Positions 8,450 to 16,451 of a DNA stretch of 59,671 nt are shown here, one piece after another. Where the stretch lies: the NCBI GenBank assembly GCA_035546295.1, contig DATKBT010000109.1:1-59671 (forward strand). The letters are read 5' to 3'. The translations under genes were made by a program, and so were the position numbers. Source of the DNA: DATKBT01 sp035546295. GTDB lineage: Bacteria; Acidobacteriota; Thermoanaerobaculia; Multivoradales; Multivoraceae. Under the pieces are notes generated by a model, which saw only the letters and a list, made by a program, of their open reading frames with translations, ran no database searches and was not told the DNA's origin. The stretch's first letter is position 1, and each line of letters begins with the position of its first letter.

Positions 8450-8552
8450 TCAGACTCCGCCCGGAGTCGGTACGTAGTGTTTGTTCGCGATCGGCGCCAG
8501 CATCACGGTGCCAGTGCCTTCGATGACGTTGACCAGGCCCTCGCCTTGACCG
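8450..8552 (-). pseudogene. C-terminal scrap of a protein, possibly AIM24-like
   Basis: Between the exporter stop and the kinase start, the minus strand reads GQGEGLVNVIEGTGTVML, continues APIANKHYVPTPGGV and stops at TGA (8450-8452). 'GEGLV....GTGTV.L' resembles the closing strands of AIM24/DUF124 beta-barrel proteins. Nothing upstream continues the frame, because the ABC transporter 3' end occupies it. I read it as the relic of a deleted gene. The family guess is weak. Confidence 0.35.
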
Positions 8553-8558
8553 GATGGC

Positions 8559-10307
8559 TCAGACGGCTCCCGCGAGCCGGCGACCGGGCCCCATGCTCTG
8601 TCCCTCCACCAGCGAGCGGTAGACCGTGTGGCGCGCCAGGAGCTCTTCGTGGGTGCCGCGACCGGTGATCCTGCCTGCCTCCAGGACCACGATCTGGTCG
8701 GCGTCGAGCACGGTCGAGAGCCGATGCGCCACGATCAAGGTCGTGCGCCCCCGCATCAGCTCGGCGAGCCCGGCGCGCAGCGCGGCCTCGGACTCGGAAT
8801 CGAGGTTCGCGGTCGCCTCGTCGAGCATCAGGATCTCGGGATCGACCAGGAAGGCGCGCGCGATCGCCAGTCGCTGCCGCTGTCCGCCCGACAGCTTGAG
8901 GCCACGCTCGCCGACCTCGGTGTCGAGCCCGCGAGGCAGCGCAGCGACCAGCTCGTCGGCTCGCGCGGCGCGCAACGCGTTCTCGATCTCCTCGTCAGAG
9001 GGCGCCCGCCCGAGACCGAAGCACAGGTTCTCGCGCACCGTCCCTCCGAGCAGGGGCGCCTCCTGCGGCACGTAGCCGATGCGGCGTCGCCACGGCTCGA
9101 GAGCGAATCGGCTGATCGAATGGTCGCCGTGGAGGATGACGCCCGTGGTCGGTGAATAGAACCGCTCGAGCAGTGCGAGGATCGTCGTCTTGCCGCCGCC
9201 GCTCGGCCCCACCAGCGCCGTGACGCGACCGCAGGGGATCTCGAGGTCGAGGTCGTGGAGCACGGCCACGCCGCCTGCGTAGCCGTGGGTGACTCCGCGG
9301 AACACCACCGTGGCCGGCTCGGTGGGCACGCGGCCGTCAGGGGCGCGGTCCTCCTCGCGCTCCTCGAGCAGCGCGCTGAGGTGCGCAGCCGCGCCCAGGG
9401 CCTTGTTGAGAGCCGCGACGAAGGTGGAGAGCTGGACCATCGGCATGACCACCTGGAACAGGTAGAGGATGAAGGCGACGAGGGTGCCCACGGTCAAGGT
9501 GCCGCTCGCGACGCGAGTGCCACCGTAGGCGAGGATCACGACCAGAGAGCCGCTCAAGGCGAGGGTCACGGTCGGTCCGAGGACCGCCATGATCCGGGCC
9601 TCCCGCAGACCCAGCCGCCGCAGACCGTCGACCGCTCCGGCGGCGCAGCGCTCCTCCTGGGCCTCGGCGCAGGAGGCCTTGAGCAAGCGCATCTCGCCGA
9701 GGATGCTGGTCAGTCGGCCGCTGAGCTCCGCCAGGCGCCCCTGCGTCTGATGGCCGATCTCCTGGAGGCGGGCAGCAACTGGTAGGACCAGCAGCAGGCC
9801 GGCGAGCGAGGTCAGGAAGAGGACGAGAGTGAGTCGCCAGTCGAGCAGCCAGAGGATGACCACCGAGCCGACCAGCGACAGCAGGCTCGCCACGAAGGCG
9901 ACGCTGTGCTCGGCGAGCAGGCTCTTGACGGTGGTGGTGTCGCTCATCGCGCGGCTCACCAGCTCGCCGGAGCGCTGCTCGTCGTGGAAGGACATCGGCA
10001 GGCGCAGCAGTCGCCCGATGAGCGCGTTGCGGAGGAACGCCGTCATTCGCTCGCCGGCCCGGGCGAGCAGGTACATCGCAGCGCCGCTCAGCGCCGCCTG
10101 GACGACGACGACGGCGACTAGGCGCCAAAGCATCCGGCGCGGCACTCCCGCTCCGCCGGCGGCCTCGATCAGATCTCGGGTCAGCAGCGGCACGTAGAGA
10201 CCGGCGGCGGTGTCGAGCACCGTCAGCGCGCACGCCCCGCCGAGCAGCAGCCGCGGCAGTCGCATGCGGCGAACGAGCTGGATCAGGGGTCGGAAGCGTT
10301 CCGTCAT
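8559..10307 (-). CDS. ABC exporter, fused permease-ATPase (BmrA/MsbA type)
   Basis: This 582-residue half-transporter has a six-helix exporter domain (about 20-310) with 'SFHDEQRSGELVSR' as in BmrA-like drug exporters. The ATPase domain (about 340-570) carries Walker A GPSGGGKTT, Q-loop YVPQEAPL, signature LSGGQRQR, Walker B ILMLDEAT and the H-loop AHRLS. It would work as a homodimer exporting lipids or drugs. ATG 10305-10307 follows AAAGGCGGG at good spacing; the longer frame to 10364 has no comparable site. It is divergent from a TetR-family regulator that presumably represses it. Confidence 0.92.
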   Translation of the reverse strand: MTERFRPLIQLVRRMRLPRLLLGGACALTVLDTAAGLYVPLLTRDLIEAAGGAGVPRRMLWRLVAVVVVQAALSGAAMYLLARAGERMTAFLRNALIGRLLRLPMSFHDEQRSGELVSRAMSDTTTVKSLLAEHSVAFVASLLSLVGSVVILWLLDWRLTLVLFLTSLAGLLLVLPVAARLQEIGHQTQGRLAELSGRLTSILGEMRLLKASCAEAQEERCAAGAVDGLRRLGLREARIMAVLGPTVTLALSGSLVVILAYGGTRVASGTLTVGTLVAFILYLFQVVMPMVQLSTFVAALNKALGAAAHLSALLEEREEDRAPDGRVPTEPATVVFRGVTHGYAGGVAVLHDLDLEIPCGRVTALVGPSGGGKTTILALLERFYSPTTGVILHGDHSISRFALEPWRRRIGYVPQEAPLLGGTVRENLCFGLGRAPSDEEIENALRAARADELVAALPRGLDTEVGERGLKLSGGQRQRLAIARAFLVDPEILMLDEATANLDSESEAALRAGLAELMRGRTTLIVAHRLSTVLDADQIVVLEAGRITGRGTHEELLARHTVYRSLVEGQSMGPGRRLAGAV

Positions 10308-10344
10308 GGATTCCCGCCTTTGATGGCACTGCAGTCTCAGTGTC

Positions 10345-10442
10345 TGACCGCATGTTCTTACCACTGGATGACCCTATGGTCAATCAAACAGGACAATCTC
10401 GGTCATCACACCCCCTGCCGGCGGTCAGTGTCACAATGACCG
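10345..10442. promoter_or_regulatory. Divergent promoter with palindromic TetR operator
   Basis: The region between exporter and regulator is rich in TGACC/GGTCA half-sites: 10345, 10369, 10378, 10401, 10424 and 10437. The best site, 10422-10442, has arms CGGTCA and TGACCG and mirrored TGT/ACA inside, mismatched at only two pairs plus the centre. A second site, TGACC-N4-GGTCA, is at 10369-10382. On the minus strand TTGACC with a 17-base spacer to TAAGAA is a possible exporter promoter, and this second site overlaps its -35 box. The main operator covers the regulator's first possible start codon, so autoregulation is likely. Confidence 0.6.
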
Positions 10443-11329
10443 GCATGTCCGACGTGAGATCGAGCTTGGTGGCGGCGGCGCGGGAGCTGTTCTCGTCACA
10501 GGGGTACACAAAGACCACCATTCAGCAGTTGGCGGATCGGGCCGGCATCTCCAAAGGAGCGGTCTACTTACACTTCCGGTCGAAGTCGGACGTGATGGTG
10601 GCGCTCCAGATGGAGATCGAGGCGTCGGTGCTGGCTGCGGTCGCGCGGATTGCCGAGCGCGACGACCTGTCGCCGATCGAGAAGCTGCGGGCTCAGCTCC
10701 GCTACCACTTCGCCGACCTTCACGAGCACCTCCAGTTGTTCGAGGCCTACCTCCTGGAAGCCGGGGTCGAGATCGATGAGGAGTTGACGCTGCGGGCGCA
10801 GAAGATGAGGGTCGACTGGCTGCGGGTGCAGGAGGAGTTCCTGAGCCTCGCGTATCCCGATCACGACCGTCGCCACACCACCGATCTCGCGGTGACTCTG
10901 AACGGCGCCCTCAACGAGTACTACAGCTACGCCCTGCTCGAGGGCGCGGCGCTCGACGCCGACCGCGTCGCCGACTACCTGGTGGCGATGGCGGGAGCCA
11001 TGGTCCGACGTCTCGACGAAGGCGACCTCTTGCCGGTGCTCGATCGCAAGTCCCTGCCCCCGCTCGAGGAGATCGAGTCGAAGATGGCGCGCGCCTTGGA
11101 ACAGCGGATCGAAGCGTCCCTGGCGGAGATCGACGACTACGCCGAGTCGACGGGCGGCGAAGAAGGGTCCGAGATCCGAGAGACGCTCGAAGCGCTGCGC
11201 AAGGTCCTGTCCGAGGCGGAGCCGAGCCGGGCCGTCCTCCAGGGACTGCTGGCGAACCTGAGGGACGTCAAGGAGCTGGCGCCGCAACGCCGGTCCCTCG
11301 CCCGGGAGCTCGGGCTGAAGCTCGTTTGA
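10436..11329 (+). CDS. TetR-family transcriptional regulator
   Basis: It is about 297 residues from ATG 10436, or 294 from ATG 10445. The N-terminal TetR DNA-binding domain reads SSLVAAARELFSSQGYTKTT, then 'IQQLADRAGISKGAVYLHF', the textbook helix-turn-helix. The ligand domain is long, and the last 90 residues are Glu/Leu-rich and probably coiled-coil (EIRETLEALRKVLSEAE), unusual for TetR proteins of about 200 residues. Neither start has a clear ribosome site. Divergence from an ABC exporter suggests drug- or lipid-responsive control of it. Confidence 0.9.
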   Translation: MTGMSDVRSSLVAAARELFSSQGYTKTTIQQLADRAGISKGAVYLHFRSKSDVMVALQMEIEASVLAAVARIAERDDLSPIEKLRAQLRYHFADLHEHLQLFEAYLLEAGVEIDEELTLRAQKMRVDWLRVQEEFLSLAYPDHDRRHTTDLAVTLNGALNEYYSYALLEGAALDADRVADYLVAMAGAMVRRLDEGDLLPVLDRKSLPPLEEIESKMARALEQRIEASLAEIDDYAESTGGEEGSEIRETLEALRKVLSEAEPSRAVLQGLLANLRDVKELAPQRRSLARELGLKLV

Positions 11330-11342
11330 GCGAACGGCGACC

Positions 11343-11475
11343 GACGGCTCTTGCGCCCTGGTCGCGACCGACGCGCCGCTCCTACCGCATCAGATCGAGC
11401 GGCTGGCGCGCCGCGTGCCCCTGGCGCTCGCCCGCACCGGCGCGGTGTCGGCCAACGGCGGCTCTGAGATCTGCA
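11343..11475 (+). pseudogene. P1-family peptidase (DmpA, S58) C-terminal fragment
   Basis: One frame reads DGSCALVATDAPLLPHQIE, then RLARRVPLALARTGAVSANGG. This closely follows the C-terminal signature of DmpA-like aminopeptidases ('VVATDAPLLPHQL.RLARR..LGLARTG'). Similarity stops on both sides and there is no start. It is a relic of a deleted peptidase gene just behind the TetR gene. Confidence 0.65.
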
Positions 11476-11551
11476 AGCCGAGTCGTCGACCCCCTGCTTC
11501 CTGCTCTCTCATCGATCGGCCATCGGACGGCGGCGTCGACGCGCCCCCGGC

Positions 11552-11983
11552 TCATGACGACGTCATCTCGTTCCCCCGCGCGGCTTCGAGAGCCTTCGCG
11601 GTGTCGAAGAACTCGTAGAACTCGGTGACCTTGCCGTCTCGCATCCTGAAGATGTCGACCTTCGGTGTGTCGACGGTCTTGCCGGTGTTCCTGCTTCTCC
11701 AGCCGCAGCGACCGATCACGACGACGCGATCGCCCTGGGCCACGAACTCGTCCACGCTGTAACGGAGCATCTCCCAGTCGTTCGCGAGCTCTTCGAAGTA
11801 GCGAGCGACCTCGTTCTTGGATCGACTCGCGCTCGAGAACTCCATTCCCGGCGCCCCGTCGGCGATCGAGCGCCACTGGACATCGTCGGCGAGCACGTCC
11901 ATCCAGTTGCTGGCGTCGAGGCTCTGATCTCCCCACTTCTCATAGACTGACCGCAAAATCTCGACGTTCTCGTGCTCGGTCAT
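11552..11983 (-). CDS. NTF2-like/SnoaL-type protein
   Basis: A 143-residue single-domain protein with the cone-shaped NTF2 fold pattern: an N-terminal helix (ENVEILRSVYEKW), 'WMDVLADDVQWRS' early, a long helix with 'VARYFEELANDWEMLRYSV', then strands 'GDRVVVIGRCGWRSRNTG', 'VDIFRMRDGKVTEFYEFFDT'. Such proteins are small cytosolic enzymes or ligand binders (SnoaL-like polyketide cyclase/ketosteroid isomerase superfamily). ATG 11981-11983 follows GGAGGACCC in the mRNA, a good ribosome site. It is monocistronic; the substrate cannot be inferred. Confidence 0.8.
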   Translation of the reverse strand: MTEHENVEILRSVYEKWGDQSLDASNWMDVLADDVQWRSIADGAPGMEFSSASRSKNEVARYFEELANDWEMLRYSVDEFVAQGDRVVVIGRCGWRSRNTGKTVDTPKVDIFRMRDGKVTEFYEFFDTAKALEAARGNEMTSS

Positions 11984-12088
11984 GGGTCCTCCATTTTTGT
12001 TGTCGGCTGCTGTGATCCGTGGGACTGCTGACGTCGAGGTACGATTCTACAGGGTGGGTATGAAAGAGTAGGAGAATCGAAGGCGATG

Positions 12089-12124
12089 TTGCATTAGAGG
12101 ATTGCATTAGAGATTGCATTAGAG
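12089..12124. repeat. Three tandem copies of a 12-bp unit (ATTGCATTAGAG)
   Basis: TTGCATTAGAGG, ATTGCATTAGAG and ATTGCATTAGAG follow one another at 12089-12124. The unit is AT-rich against a GC-rich background and lies in the gene-free stretch 11984-12366, between the NTF2-like gene and the VWA gene. It could be direct operator repeats or slippage. No promoter boxes are evident around it. Confidence 0.65.
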
Positions 12125-12162
12125 AGCGGTCGAGAGGTGGGACGAGAATCGGCGAGGGGAGG

Positions 12163-12258
12163 GTTCGCGGTGCCTCGCCACACCAGCTTGGCGGCGCCTC
12201 GCCGCACAAACTTGGCGGCGCTTCGCCGCACCAACTTGGCGGCGCTTCGCCGGGCACG
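12163..12258. repeat. Four tandem copies of a 24-bp unit
   Basis: Units start at 12163 (diverged), 12187, 12211 and 12235 with consensus CTTGGCGGCGCTTCGCCGCA plus four bases. Each contains GGCG...CGCC that can fold back. The period is a multiple of three, but the reading frames (RTNLAALR repeats on plus, RRSAAKLV on minus) look low-complexity and I do not call a gene. It lies 110 bp before the VWA gene start. Confidence 0.7.
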
Positions 12259-12366
12259 CTCGCCGAGTCGCGACGTTCGCGCATGCCGCATCGCCCGGTC
12301 GAGCGGTGAGGGGGGGCTGGTCGGCCGAGCCGCCGAACGGCCGCCCTCCTTCGAGACCCAGCCGCG

Positions 12367-13575
12367 ATGACCGCGCCTCGCGGGCTCGAGGACGCCGCGC
12401 CGCCCGGCGGCAACCTGCTGCGCAACATGGTGCTGTTCTCGAGGCTGCTGCGCGTCGGCGGGCTCGACACCACGCCCCAGCAGCTCGGCGACTGGCTGAC
12501 GGCGCTCGACCTCGTCGACCTGCGCAGCAAGCAGGACACGAAAACCGCCTCGCGCGCGGTCCTGGTCCGCCGCGCGCAGGACCTCGACTGGTTCGACACC
12601 GCCTTCGAGCTGTTCTGGCAGGCGCGCGACCCCGAGGAGCTGAAGCGCCTCGAGATGGGCATGATGCTCCAGCGCTCGAACGAGCGGCGCCAGCGCGCCG
12701 CGGTCGAGAGGCTGTCCGAGTCGTCCGGCGAGAGCGACGACGCCGGCCAGCACGAGGAGCCCGAGCAGCTCGCCGCATGGTCTGATCGCGAGGCGCTCCG
12801 GCGCAAGGACTTCGCCCACCTCACTCCGGAGGAGCTCGCCGAGGTGAAGCGCGCGATCGACCGGCTCCGCTTTCCGGTGGATCCGCGGCGCACGCGCCGG
12901 CGCGTGCCGGCGCGCCACGGCAGGACGCTCGACCTGCGGCGGACCCTGCGCAGGAGCCTGCGCCACGGCGGAGAGCTGCTGCGCATCGAGCACCGCGACC
13001 GCAAGCTGCATCGGCGCCCGCTGGTCGTGCTGTGCGATATCTCGGGCTCGATGGAGCCCTATGCGCGCCTCCTGCTGCGCTTCCTCTACGCCGTCGCACG
13101 CTCTCCTCTCGCGGCCGAGCGGGGCGGCGCCACCACGCCGCCGAGAGTCGAGGCCTTCGTCTTCGGCACCCGCCTCACGCGCGTCACTCCGCACCTCGCC
13201 CGACGCGACGTCGACGAGGCTCTGCGCACCGCGGCGGCCGAGATCGCGGACTGGGGCGGCGGCACACGCACCGGCGAGGCGTTGCGCGAGTTCAACTACG
13301 CCTGGTCGCGCCGCGTGCTCGGCGGCGGCGCGGTCGTGCTGCTGATCTCGGACGGTTGGGACCGCGGCGACCCGGCCCTCCTCTCGCGTGAGATCGAGCG
13401 GCTCCACCGGAGCTGTCATCGGCTCTGGTGGCTCAACCCCCTGCTCGGGTCCCCCGGCTACCAGCCGCTGACGCGAGGAATGCAGGCGGCGCTGCCGCAC
13501 CTCGACGCCTTCCTGCCGGTGCACGACCTGAGGAGCCTGGAGCAGCTCGGCGAGCGCCTGGCGAGCCTCGACTGA
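12367..13575 (+). CDS. CoxE-like VWA-domain protein
   Basis: A 402-residue cytosolic protein of the CoxE/YeiN-like VWA family. The N-terminal helical part (1-205) includes 'LLRNMVLFSRLLRVGGLDTTP' and an Arg-rich linker. The VWA domain (about 215-400) has the MIDAS motif CDISGSM and a second metal-loop region 'GGGTRTGEALREF'. Proteins of this type work with a MoxR-type AAA+ ATPase in metal-cofactor maturation or complex remodelling. No such ATPase is adjacent; the nearest is at 18244. The ATG lacks a strong ribosome site, and an in-frame GTG was not preferred. Confidence 0.87.
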   Translation: MTAPRGLEDAAPPGGNLLRNMVLFSRLLRVGGLDTTPQQLGDWLTALDLVDLRSKQDTKTASRAVLVRRAQDLDWFDTAFELFWQARDPEELKRLEMGMMLQRSNERRQRAAVERLSESSGESDDAGQHEEPEQLAAWSDREALRRKDFAHLTPEELAEVKRAIDRLRFPVDPRRTRRRVPARHGRTLDLRRTLRRSLRHGGELLRIEHRDRKLHRRPLVVLCDISGSMEPYARLLLRFLYAVARSPLAAERGGATTPPRVEAFVFGTRLTRVTPHLARRDVDEALRTAAAEIADWGGGTRTGEALREFNYAWSRRVLGGGAVVLLISDGWDRGDPALLSREIERLHRSCHRLWWLNPLLGSPGYQPLTRGMQAALPHLDAFLPVHDLRSLEQLGERLASLD

Positions 13576-13795
13576 ACGGTCTCGGCTCCCGATCGCGGCG
13601 AGGACGCGTCCGCTCCTCGGCCGGCGGGGGCGCCGGCCGAGGAGAGACGCAGCTCGGGCCGGTGGCCGATCGCGACCACAGCGGAGCCAATCGAACCGTC
13701 TCCGCTCCCCGGCGGCCGGCCCGCGCCGGCCCACGGAACGACACTCCAGTCGCCGGGGAGACGACATAATCCCGCCAGGCCGACCCGATCCTCGA

Positions 13796-14557
13796 ATGAA
13801 CGAAGCCCTCTCCAGCGCCGAGAGACCCGGTCTCTACGGCCTCGACAACATCCGGATCGACGTGCCGATCGCGCTCGCCGGCAGCCGGAGCCTGGCCGCC
13901 CTGGTCGACTACTCGATCCTGGGCATCCTGGCCGGCGCCGTGATCACGGGCGTCCTGGTGCTCGCGGTCGTCTTCGGGCTGTTCGAGTCGGCTGCGGTCG
14001 GCTGGCTGTTCGCGCTCGGCCTGCTGGGACTGTTCGCGCTCGAGGTCGGCTTCTTCGCGGTGCAGGAGATCGCGCTCTCGGGACAGACCCTGGGCAAGCG
14101 GCTGGTCGGACTGCGCGCGGTCTCCTCGAGCGGCGGCCGCGCCGCGCCGCTCGCCCTGCTGCTGCGCAATTTGTTGCGCTCGCTCGACCTGCTGTTCGGA
14201 ATGTGGTTCCTGCTCTTCGACCCTCGAGGCCGGCGGATCGGCGATCGGCTCGCCGGCACGATGGTCGTCCACGAGCTGCCGCGCTCGGTGGAGACGGACT
14301 CGGTGGCGCGGGTGCCGACCGGGTGGGGGCCGCCGAGGATCCAGGTCGTCGAGACGCTGCTCGCCCTGCTCGACCACCTGGCGCCGGAACGAGCCGAGGA
14401 GCTGAGCCGGCGCGTGCTCGAACAGGCGGAGCGCGACGACCCGGGCTTCTGTTGGCCGGGGGCGCCCGGCTCCTCGCAGACCACGCGGCTGATGGCCTCG
14501 TTCGGTCGGCGGGGGACCGAGCACTCGCCACGAGAAGGAGGCGCCGGTGCGGTATGA
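13796..14557 (+). CDS. RDD-family membrane protein
   Basis: A 253-residue inner-membrane protein. The RDD domain covers about 25-165, with 'LAALVDYSILG' (the first Asp of the RDD signature), two helices, 'QTLGKRLVGLRAV' and 'RRIGDRLAGTMVV'. A soluble tail of about 85 residues follows. It opens a compact plus-strand operon with SpoIIM, MoxR and DUF58 genes, a set known from many GC-rich bacteria. Its stop lies 11 bp inside the next gene. RDD proteins are poorly understood; some transport ions or osmolytes. Confidence 0.88.
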   Translation: MNEALSSAERPGLYGLDNIRIDVPIALAGSRSLAALVDYSILGILAGAVITGVLVLAVVFGLFESAAVGWLFALGLLGLFALEVGFFAVQEIALSGQTLGKRLVGLRAVSSSGGRAAPLALLLRNLLRSLDLLFGMWFLLFDPRGRRIGDRLAGTMVVHELPRSVETDSVARVPTGWGPPRIQVVETLLALLDHLAPERAEELSRRVLEQAERDDPGFCWPGAPGSSQTTRLMASFGRRGTEHSPREGGAGAV

Positions 14558-15533
14558 GCGCTTTCTCGAGCTGGGCCGTGGGAAGTGGGAGGCCTTCGGC
14601 GGGGAGCTCGATCGGCTGGAGAGGCGGCCGCGCGAGCTCTCCCACCAGGACCTCGAGCGGCTGTCGATCGACTACCGCAAGATCCTCCACGACCACGCTC
14701 TCGCCGGCGCGCGCTTCCCGGGCACGCGCGCCGCGCAGAGCCTCCAGCGACTGGCGATCCGCGCCAACCACCTGCTCCAGTGGGGCGAGGAGCGCCCCCG
14801 GCTCAGCCCTCTCCACTTCTACGGCACGGTGTTCCCGGCGAGGTTCCGAGGCCTCGCCGGTGAGCTGGTGGTGTGTGCGCTGCTGATGGCGAGCGCAGCG
14901 CTCCTCGGGCTCACCATGACCGCGATCGATCCCGCAGTCGGCACCTCGTTCCTCGGGCCGGAGGCGATCGCGGGCCTCGAGCGCGGCGAGATCTGGACCG
15001 ACCAGGTGCGCGGGGCGAGCTCGCTGTTCTCCTCGTTGATCGCGACGAACAACATGAAGGTGGCGATGACGGCCTGGGCGGGCGGCGTGATCGCCGGGCT
15101 CGGCGCCTTCACCGTGCTGTTCTTCAACGGCTTCATGCTCGGCGCGGTGGTGATCACCACCGTGCACTTCGGAATGGGCTGGGCCCTGCTCGACTTCATC
15201 GCTGCGCATGGTCCGCTCGAGCTCTCCCTGATCGTGGTGACCGCGGCCGCGGGAGTCCACATCGGGCGCGCCATCCTCAGCCCGGGCGTGGTTCCGCGCG
15301 GCGTCCGCGTCCAGGATGCCGCGACCCGCTCGGCGCTGGTCCTGCTCGGTTGCCTGCCCTGGTTCCTGGTGCTGGGCCTGGTCGAGGGCTTCGTGTCGCC
15401 GGCGCCGACCGTCTCGCCGTTCCTCAAGATCGCCTTCGGGCTCCTGCTCGAGGCCTTCTTCCTGCTGATCGCGCTTCGACCCCCGCCTCCGGCGGCGGCT
15501 CCGCTCCCTGCTCGACCGTCTGAGAGCTCCTGA
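14547..15533 (+). CDS. SpoIIM-like (DUF95) membrane protein
   Basis: A 328-residue protein with a soluble N-terminus (1-105) that includes 'LSIDYRKILHDHALA', then about six membrane helices. These include 'NNMKVAMTAWAGGVIAGLGAF', the stage II sporulation protein M signature. GTG 14547 has AAGGAGG six bases upstream, which fixes the start. It overlaps the RDD gene by 11 bp. There is no sign that the host sporulates; SpoIIM homologues in MoxR operons act in an envelope process of unknown nature. Confidence 0.87.
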   Translation: MRYERFLELGRGKWEAFGGELDRLERRPRELSHQDLERLSIDYRKILHDHALAGARFPGTRAAQSLQRLAIRANHLLQWGEERPRLSPLHFYGTVFPARFRGLAGELVVCALLMASAALLGLTMTAIDPAVGTSFLGPEAIAGLERGEIWTDQVRGASSLFSSLIATNNMKVAMTAWAGGVIAGLGAFTVLFFNGFMLGAVVITTVHFGMGWALLDFIAAHGPLELSLIVVTAAAGVHIGRAILSPGVVPRGVRVQDAATRSALVLLGCLPWFLVLGLVEGFVSPAPTVSPFLKIAFGLLLEAFFLLIALRPPPPAAAPLPARPSESS

Positions 15534-16444
15534 TGCCGGCCGCCACCACTCCTTACTCGCAGCTCCTCGACGACGCGGTCGCGCTCACGCGGCGGCGGCC
15601 GCTCGCCACGCCCCTGCTGGTCGCGGTTCCCCTCGCCGTGATCAACGCCGGCTGGACCTCGCTGAGCTCCTGGTTCGCCACCGGCGCCGCCGCCACCGCC
15701 GATCCCACCCTGCTGTTCAGCGCGCTGGGCGCGATCCTGCTCGCGCTGCCGGTGTTCCTGGTCGCGCAGCTCCTGGCCTACGCCGTTCTGGCGACCGCCG
15801 CGACGCGGCGCGTCCTTGGCGTCGAAGGGGGTGTCGGCGACGCGGTCCGCTTCGTGCTCAGGCTGCGCACGCTGGGCACCCTGCTGCTGTCGTCGGTCCT
15901 TCTGGCGCTTTCTATGCTCGCTCTGATCTTCCCCTTCTTCGTGGTGTCGGCGCTCTTCTCGTTCCTCTTTCCCGTGATGCTGGACGAGGGGAGGTTCGGG
16001 TTCGGCGCTCTCTCGCGCAGCTCCTCGCTCGCCTGGCGGAACCCTCGTCGGCTGCTCCAGACCTGGCCCCTGGCGCTCGTCCTGGGCATCTACGCGGTGT
16101 TCTTCGCCGTCTCGACCGGTCTCTCCCTGGCCATCCAGGCCCCGATCCAGGTGATCCAGCAGGCGGTGATCTTCCGCCAGGCGCTGGGCACCGGCCTCGC
16201 CGATCCCGGGGCCGTCTCCGGAATCATCTGGCTCCAGGTTCCGCTCGGCATCCTCACCACCTTCACCTCGCTGTTCGCGAGCTGGTACCTGTTCCACTGC
16301 CTCGCGCTCTTCTTCCTCGATACCCGGGAGCGACGCGAGGCGACCTCGGTCGAGCGCGCGCTCACCGCCTGGCCGAGGAGCCAACCGGGGTCCGCGAAGC
16401 CGCCGTCTCCGCCGGCGCTCCCCGACACCGGATCGGTCGGATGA
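15533..16444 (+). CDS. Polytopic membrane protein of the MoxR operon
   Basis: A 303-residue protein with about six hydrophobic segments (about 27-50, 65-90, 110-150, 178-200, 235-265), a short basic N-terminus and a Pro-rich tail. Its ATG overlaps the SpoIIM stop (TGATG). The layout resembles glycerophosphoryl-diester/DUF4013-type membrane domains, but I cannot assign a family. Tight coupling implies a shared function with the rest of the operon. Confidence 0.75.
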   Translation: MPAATTPYSQLLDDAVALTRRRPLATPLLVAVPLAVINAGWTSLSSWFATGAAATADPTLLFSALGAILLALPVFLVAQLLAYAVLATAATRRVLGVEGGVGDAVRFVLRLRTLGTLLLSSVLLALSMLALIFPFFVVSALFSFLFPVMLDEGRFGFGALSRSSSLAWRNPRRLLQTWPLALVLGIYAVFFAVSTGLSLAIQAPIQVIQQAVIFRQALGTGLADPGAVSGIIWLQVPLGILTTFTSLFASWYLFHCLALFFLDTRERREATSVERALTAWPRSQPGSAKPPSPPALPDTGSVG

Positions 16445-16451
16445 TGGTGGG

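Noticed and set aside
11940..13767. Long minus-strand frames opposite the CoxE-like gene
   Set aside because: Contain only low-complexity Arg/Ser text and the translated 24-bp repeats; the plus-strand VWA protein is convincing.
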